Shown one piece after another: positions 6,117-8,520 of a stretch of 8,520 nucleotides of DNA (position 1 is its first letter; each line of letters opens with the position of its first letter). The stretch is taken from positions 1 through 8,520 of the forward strand of contig JALFCJ010000216.1 in assembly GCA_022771185.1 (NCBI GenBank), in the 5' to 3' direction. The position numbers were made by a program, and so were the translations under genes. The notes below the pieces were generated by a model that did not search any database, was not told the origin of the DNA, and saw only the letters and a list, made by a program, of their open reading frames with translations. Source of the DNA: Spirochaetales bacterium (GTDB taxonomy: Bacteria > Spirochaetota > Spirochaetia > Sphaerochaetales > Sphaerochaetaceae).

Positions 6117-7202
6117 ATGGCATACATCTGGCAAGATCAATCATGGCCGAACTTCACATGGGACGCAGCGAGATTGCTCCCAATCCTTTCCTCCGCATTG
6201 CGCATGGAAACAGCTTTCGTCGAGAAGATGAAAGGACTGGGAAAGAAGGGAGAGGAGCTCACCCTTGAGACAATGGCAGACGAGGTCATTTCCTCAAGCG
6301 CAATAGAAGGCATATACTTCGACAGATCCTCTGTCCGTTCATCCATACTCCGTAGACTTGGTATAGAGAAAGAAGGAATCGAGACTAGGGATAGGCATGC
6401 GGAAAATGCCGCATCCCTCCTGATTGGGGCCTTGAAGGAAAAGGATAAGGTGCTTACGGAAGAAAGCCTCTTACACTGGCAATCGATCATCTACGAAGGC
6501 TGGAATGACAACAGAGGAAGATGGAGGACAGAGCCTGTCTACGTCATATCAGGTCGATATGGACATGAGAGGATACACTTCGAAGGAGTACCAGCAGCCA
6601 AGATACCAGATGAGATCAGAATGTTCCTTGACTTCGTGAACAACGATGATGGGACAGAGCCATTCTTGAAGGCGGCCATTGCCCATCTCTGGTTTGTTAC
6701 AATCCATCCATTTGCAGACGGCAACGGAAGGATCTCAAGGACGATAATGGAGCTTCTCCTTGCACGAGCCGATGGCACTGAACACCGCTATTACAGCATT
6801 TCCAAGGCAATTCTCAGCAACAAAAAGGACTACTACGACATCTTGGAGAAGACACAGTCTGGGAATCTGGACATAACGGAATACCTCATATGGTTCTTTG
6901 CAATGCTCAAGGAGGCAGTGTCATCATCAGAGGAATCACTCAAGGCAACTCTTTCCAACACAGCAATCTGGGATAAGCTCAGGAATATCCCACTCAACGA
7001 AAGGGAGAAGAAGATGCTCCGTCTCATCATTGATGGCTTTTCTGGAAAGCTTACAGCAGAGAAGTGGGCAAAAATCACGAAATGTTCCCATTCGACAGCA
7101 TTGAGGGACATCACGGATCTCTTGGAAAAAGGTGTCCTTTTGAAGGAAAGAGGGAAGACAAAGAGCGCATCATATGCTCTTGCTCCGCAGTATACCCCTT
7201 GA
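6117..7202 (+). CDS. Fic family AMP-transferase with N-terminal DUF4172 domain
   Basis: A 361-residue Fic (filamentation induced by cAMP) protein, which transfers AMP or another nucleotide from NTP to a hydroxyl side chain of a target protein. ATG 6117 is chosen because MAYIWQ...WPNFTWD is the typical first segment of DUF4172-type Fic proteins. The same frame is open back to 5961, but those 52 codons look non-coding. The inhibitory helix motif SxxxE(G/N) is S60-SAI-E64-G65, with its glutamate able to block the active site. The catalytic loop is HPFADGNGRISR at residues 197-208 with H197 as base. The C-terminus (about 290-355) looks like a winged helix (SHSTALRDITDLLEKGVLLK). All key residues are present. 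Base composition is richer in G+C than its neighbours, hinting at transfer. No antitoxin gene is adjacent; self-inhibition by the N-terminal helix is the expected control. Confidence 0.92.
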   Translation: MAYIWQDQSWPNFTWDAARLLPILSSALRMETAFVEKMKGLGKKGEELTLETMADEVISSSAIEGIYFDRSSVRSSILRRLGIEKEGIETRDRHAENAASLLIGALKEKDKVLTEESLLHWQSIIYEGWNDNRGRWRTEPVYVISGRYGHERIHFEGVPAAKIPDEIRMFLDFVNNDDGTEPFLKAAIAHLWFVTIHPFADGNGRISRTIMELLLARADGTEHRYYSISKAILSNKKDYYDILEKTQSGNLDITEYLIWFFAMLKEAVSSSEESLKATLSNTAIWDKLRNIPLNEREKKMLRLIIDGFSGKLTAEKWAKITKCSHSTALRDITDLLEKGVLLKERGKTKSASYALAPQYTP

Positions 7203-7283
7203 AAACAGAGCTGAATGCTACGATTTCCATTTTCGTAAGGGATTATATTGATTTTATTGTAACAATGTATATGACGCTGTTAT

Positions 7284-7400
7284 ATGAATGATAGCTCTAT
7301 CTCCATCTCTTTCCTTCCATCTCTGACTGATATTACAGAAGATGAAAAGGATTCATCATTGTTTGATGATTTTGGTACCATTCCTACTCCAAGGAAATAG
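7284..7400 (+). CDS. Doubtful 38-aa frame after fic
   Basis: ATG 7284 to TAG 7398-7400. The peptide is serine- and aspartate-rich (MNDSSISISFLPSLTDITED, then SSLFDDFGTIPTPRK). There is no SD and a stop lies three codons upstream. It may be a remnant of a lost gene tail. A weak hairpin lies inside it. The rest of 7203-7446 shows nothing else I can support. Confidence 0.2.
   Translation: MNDSSISISFLPSLTDITEDEKDSSLFDDFGTIPTPRK
7353..7373 (+). terminator. Weak hairpin with T-run downstream of fic
   Basis: TCATCA (7353-7358) pairs with TGATGA (7364-7369) around a 5-nt loop, followed by TTTT (7370-7373). The stem is AT-rich and short. It is the best terminator candidate after fic but a poor one. 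Confidence 0.3.
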
Positions 7401-7446
7401 TCTTCACTTCACCTTTTTGTAAAGAACAAGTGCAATAGAATTACTA

Positions 7447-7475
7447 TTGACCACGGAAGAATAATTGTTTTTACT
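7447..7475 (+). promoter_or_regulatory. Promoter of the holin-like toxin mRNA
   Basis: TTGACC (7447-7452), a 17-nt spacer and TTTACT (7470-7475): a good -35 and fair -10. The start point at about 7482 places GTGACCTG at the 5' end of the mRNA and gives a leader of about 97 nt. Confidence 0.55.
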
Positions 7476-7481
7476 TAATAC

Positions 7482-7578
7482 GTGACCTGATTCGAAACGG
7501 TAGGCGGTTCTAGCTCCATGTCGCTCTTACGGCGTGGAGGTCTTTCCTCCATAGATTAATCTAAAGGAGGTGACTGAT
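7482..7578 (+). promoter_or_regulatory. Structured toxin leader with alternative hairpins around the SD
   Basis: Three stems are visible. Stem A pairs CTCCATG (7514-7520) with CGTGGAG (7533-7539). Stem B pairs TGGAGG (7535-7540) with CCTCCA (7546-7551). Stem C pairs CCTCC (7546-7550) with the SD GGAGG (7566-7570), supported by the palindrome TAGATTAATCTA (7552-7563). B excludes A and C; A and C can coexist. So one fold hides the SD and the other exposes it. The SD itself, AAAGGAGG, is 8 nt from the ATG and very strong, which explains the need for such control. Pairing is seen in sequence; switching is inference. Confidence 0.6.
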
Positions 7579-7689
7579 ATGTCAGATTATGAAACTTTTA
7601 GTTTGGTAATATTGATTATCGGTTTAGTAATCTCAGCGCTCTCGCTCGGAATTACTATTGGGAAAAGAGATAAAAATAATCGCCACTAG
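7579..7689 (+). CDS. Holin-like small hydrophobic toxin (type I toxin-antitoxin)
   Basis: A 36-residue protein: a short polar N-terminus (MSDYETF), one transmembrane helix of about 20 residues (SLVILIIGLVISALSLGITI) and a charged tail (GKRDKNNRH). This is the layout of putative holin-like toxins of type I toxin-antitoxin systems, related in form to TxpA/Bsr and Fst peptides, which insert in the membrane and depolarise the cell when overproduced. The SD at 7563-7570 is strong. The stop codon lies inside the bidirectional terminator hairpin. A convergent promoter on the other strand predicts an antisense RNA covering the 3' end. Assignment rests on size, topology and locus architecture, since such peptides have little sequence conservation. 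Confidence 0.8.
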   Translation: MSDYETFSLVILIIGLVISALSLGITIGKRDKNNRH

Positions 7690-7766
7690 TTCCACCAAGA
7701 TCTATAGCGGCGATTTTTACTGTTAATAACTTGGAGTGAACACCGTCTATCGACAGGTCACTTCCT
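7671..7766 (-). ncRNA. Predicted antisense RNA antitoxin convergent with the toxin mRNA
   Basis: From the minus promoter the RNA would begin near 7766, form a 5' hairpin (GTGA...TCAC around a GUC-GAUA-GAC stem-loop, 7737-7761), run through 7718-7678 and stop at the shared hairpin with T-run at 7676-7672, about 95 nt in all. It is complementary to the last codons and the terminator of the toxin mRNA over about 48 nt. This resembles txpA/RatA and bsrE/SR5 type pairs. The RNA is inferred from promoter and terminator only. Confidence 0.6.
7678..7718. terminator. Bidirectional terminator shared by toxin mRNA and antisense RNA
   Basis: AATCGCC (7678-7684) pairs with GGCGATT (7709-7715), with a further CTA/TAG pairing inside. 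TTTTT ends the plus-strand RNA (7714-7718), and the five A at 7672-7676 give the T-run for the minus-strand RNA. Confidence 0.8.
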
Positions 7767-7772
7767 ATTTGT

Positions 7773-7802
7773 ATAATAACCTCTCAAAGCTTAATGAGTC
7801 AA
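7773..7802 (-). promoter_or_regulatory. Promoter of the antisense RNA
   Basis: On the minus strand, TTGACT (7802-7797), an 18-nt spacer and TATTAT (7778-7773) form a strong sigma-70 type promoter. It is closer to consensus than the toxin promoter, as expected when the antitoxin RNA must be in excess. Confidence 0.65.
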
Positions 7803-7874
7803 TCATTTGGTTTTCTGTATCAATAATCACTTTCTTCTAATTCTTCGATTTAGCTATAATATACAACTGAATAT

Positions 7875-7907
7875 AAAAAAGACTCTAAGCATTACACCTA
7901 GAGTCTT
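7875..7907 (-). terminator. Strong leftward terminator behind the tRNA 3' fragment
   Basis: AAGACTCTA (7879-7887) and TAGAGTCTT (7899-7907) form a perfect 9-bp stem with an 11-nt loop. Read leftward it is followed by six T (7880-7875). It lies 4 nt after the tRNA-like 3' end and is probably the original tRNA terminator. Confidence 0.8.
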
Positions 7908-7911
7908 GTTC

Positions 7912-7933
7912 GTGAGAGACGGGGATCGAACCC
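7912..7933 (-). other. tRNA 3'-end fragment, probable attachment site (att)
   Basis: The minus strand reads GGGTTCGATCCCCG then TCTCTCAC: a T-arm with the invariant TTCGATC loop and a 4-bp stem, then a 7-nt acceptor strand, with no encoded CCA. To the right, where the tRNA body should be, there is only AT-rich repeat DNA, so no full tRNA exists here. A 3' tRNA piece followed by a terminator is the usual footprint of a tyrosine integrase that recombines in a tRNA gene. The element would then extend rightward from this point. Confidence 0.6.
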
Positions 7934-7946
7934 GAGAGTTTTTGAT

Positions 7947-8078
7947 AAATTAGGGAAATTAGAGAAATATTTGCTTTCTTTATTTATACTTAATTTCTTC
8001 CTTTTGCTTTAATTTCCTCTATTATATTCCAAAAGTTTTTCTCAAAGTTTCCTCAAAGCACCATTAAAAGTTTCCCAT
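7947..8078. repeat. Cluster of short GGAAAYTT-type repeats (possible integrase arm sites)
   Basis: Next to the tRNA fragment there are AAATTAGGG and AAATTAGAG in tandem (7947-7964). On the other strand are variants of GRGAAAYTT: at 7990-8000, 8009-8020, AAAAGTTTTTCTC (8031-8043), CAAAGTTTCCTC (8043-8054) and AAAAGTTTCCCA (8067-8078). Repeated short sites beside an attachment core fit arm-type binding sites of tyrosine recombinases. No integrase gene is within view. Confidence 0.4.
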
Positions 8079-8110
8079 TTTCCCGCAGATGAATTTTTTA
8101 ACTACGAAAT

Positions 8111-8290
8111 CTAGGCTTTATCAACACCAAGAAATGCGGTTTTTCCTACAATCATAAACCCTTCTGTTGTGTTTTTGGTTCTGACTCCTTTGCATAAACA
8201 TGCAATTTGGGAATCCATATCTATTTGATTCCCTATCAATGTTTTTCTTTCAATTCTCCTCAGCATGTAAATCGTATCGTTTTGATTCAC
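8111..8290 (-). CDS. Small hypothetical protein or gene remnant, 59 aa
   Basis: GTG at 8290-8288 to TAG at 8113-8111. The peptide (MNQNDTIYMLRRIERKTLIG, then NQIDMDSQIACLCKGVRTKN and TTEGFMIVGKTAFLGVDKA) has normal protein composition and no signal or membrane segment. It has one C-x-C (ACLCKG). An in-frame stop lies just upstream and there is no SD before the GTG, so it may be the 3' part of a degraded gene. I do not recognise it. It lies inside the presumed integrated element, between the arm-like repeats and the DUF3800 unit. The rest of 8291-8358 holds nothing clear. Confidence 0.35.
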   Translation of the reverse strand: MNQNDTIYMLRRIERKTLIGNQIDMDSQIACLCKGVRTKNTTEGFMIVGKTAFLGVDKA

Positions 8291-8358
8291 ATAGTCATTA
8301 TTAGGCTATTTCTACAATAGAAGCTTTACTATTTTCAATTAATCCAAATTAATCTACA

Positions 8359-8387
8359 TTGATTTTTTTCTCTAGTTCACATATATT
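8359..8387 (+). promoter_or_regulatory. Promoter of the DUF3800-linked RNA
   Basis: TTGATT (8359-8364), a 17-nt spacer and TATATT (8382-8387). The predicted start at about 8394 coincides with the first hairpin of the structured RNA, so the RNA would begin with a stem. Confidence 0.6.
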
Positions 8388-8393
8388 ATAGAT

Positions 8394-8473
8394 AGCTGGA
8401 TAACCAGTTAGGGGCTGGTCGATAGACCCGGGTCCCCCTCAAGAGCGGGCAGGACGCCCGCTATTTTTATTTT
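8394..8473 (+). ncRNA. Structured RNA upstream of DUF3800 gene (DUF3800 RNA motif-like)
   Basis: Three consecutive hairpins are visible in about 80 nt. The first is AGCTGG/CCAGTT with loop ATAA (8394-8409). The second is GGGG/CCCC enclosing GGTC-GATA-GACC with a GNRA-type tetraloop (8411-8437). The third is AGCGGGC/GCCCGCT followed by a T-rich tail (8444-8473). This G+C-rich block stands out in AT-rich DNA, starts at a good promoter and ends in a terminator just before a DUF3800 start codon. Comparative surveys of bacterial structured RNAs have described several DUF3800 RNA motifs found upstream of such genes; I believe this is one, but cannot say which class. Function of those RNAs is unknown to me. 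The layout resembles type III toxin-antitoxin loci (RNA, terminator, protein). Confidence 0.7.
8444..8473 (+). terminator. Terminator between the structured RNA and the DUF3800 gene
   Basis: A perfect 7-bp G+C-rich stem AGCGGGC (8444-8450) and GCCCGCT (8456-8462) with loop AGGAC, followed by ATTTTTATTTT. It would end most transcripts as a free RNA and let a minority read through into DUF3800, setting an RNA-over-protein excess. Confidence 0.8.
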
Positions 8474-8487
8474 CCAGGGAGTAACTA

Positions 8488-8520
8488 GTGAAAGAGCTAA
8501 GCATATTCGTTGACGAATCA
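8488..8520 (+). CDS. DUF3800 domain protein, N-terminal 11 codons only (3' end outside window)
   Basis: A GTG start 6 nt after the SD AGGGAG (8476-8481), reading MKELSIFVDES to the window edge. The F-V/I-D-E-S opening is the hallmark of DUF3800 proteins, which carry a conserved aspartate here and are thought to have an RNase H-like fold (family knowledge). They occur in defence and mobile regions. Only the start is visible, so the call rests on this motif and on the structured RNA upstream. Confidence 0.7.
   Translation, partial: MKELSIFVDES

Noticed and set aside
6137..7114. Minus-strand and shifted frames within fic
   Set aside because: Long antisense frames are expected from the G+C-richer codon use of fic; none has start signals or motifs.
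7064..7291. Plus-strand frame overlapping the end of fic
   Set aside because: Mostly a shifted reading of fic, then low-complexity sequence; no SD.
7947..8078. CRISPR array
   Set aside because: The repeats are 9-12 bp, imperfect, on both strands and without uniform spacers.

Overview
The window is an accessory, decay-rich stretch of a bacterial chromosome, AT-rich with a few patches visibly richer in G+C (fic, and about 2160-2289). Lipoproteins with short signal peptides, TTG/GTG starts, a Fic protein of the DUF4172 type, a tiny hydrophobic holin-like toxin and a DUF3800 gene suggest a host-associated anaerobe. The lipobox V-V-S-C of the nucleotidase fits spirochaetes such as Treponema or Sphaerochaeta, while the holin-like toxin and the DUF3800 RNA are better known from Clostridia-type Firmicutes. 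The sequence alone does not settle this.

Left part (1-1883): a gene pair, an acidic protein with a CxxC motif and one ankyrin-like unit, open to the left edge, overlapping a radical SAM enzyme with a GTG start. The radical SAM frame stops just before what looks like its real C-terminus, which continues in another frame to 1798, followed by an intrinsic terminator.

Middle left (1884-3830): a degraded tail of a DUF4143-type ATPase on the minus strand, a G+C-richer orphan segment, a VanY-type D,D-carboxypeptidase lipoprotein broken by a frameshift at a run of six A, an intergenic stretch with a 42-codon minus frame, and a 27-residue mini-lipoprotein with its own promoter, Shine-Dalgarno (SD) site and terminator.

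Middle (3835-7202): an intact 600-residue lipoprotein 5'-nucleotidase/cyclic phosphodiesterase on the minus strand, a fragment of a DUF1016 (YhcG-like) gene, and an intact Fic AMP-transferase whose promoter seems to sit directly on its ATG (leaderless), with a 16-bp direct repeat across it.

Right part (7440-8520): a compact type I toxin-antitoxin-like unit (36-residue toxin, structured leader, convergent antisense RNA, shared bidirectional terminator); then a tRNA 3'-end fragment with its terminator on the minus strand, read here as an attachment site of an element extending to the right; short repeats that may be integrase arm sites; a 59-codon orphan frame; and finally a promoter, a structured RNA of about 80 nt ending in a strong terminator, and the first 11 codons of a DUF3800 gene. 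The two RNA-centred units are the most interesting parts. Most of the rest is remnant genes left by turnover of mobile and defence-type DNA.
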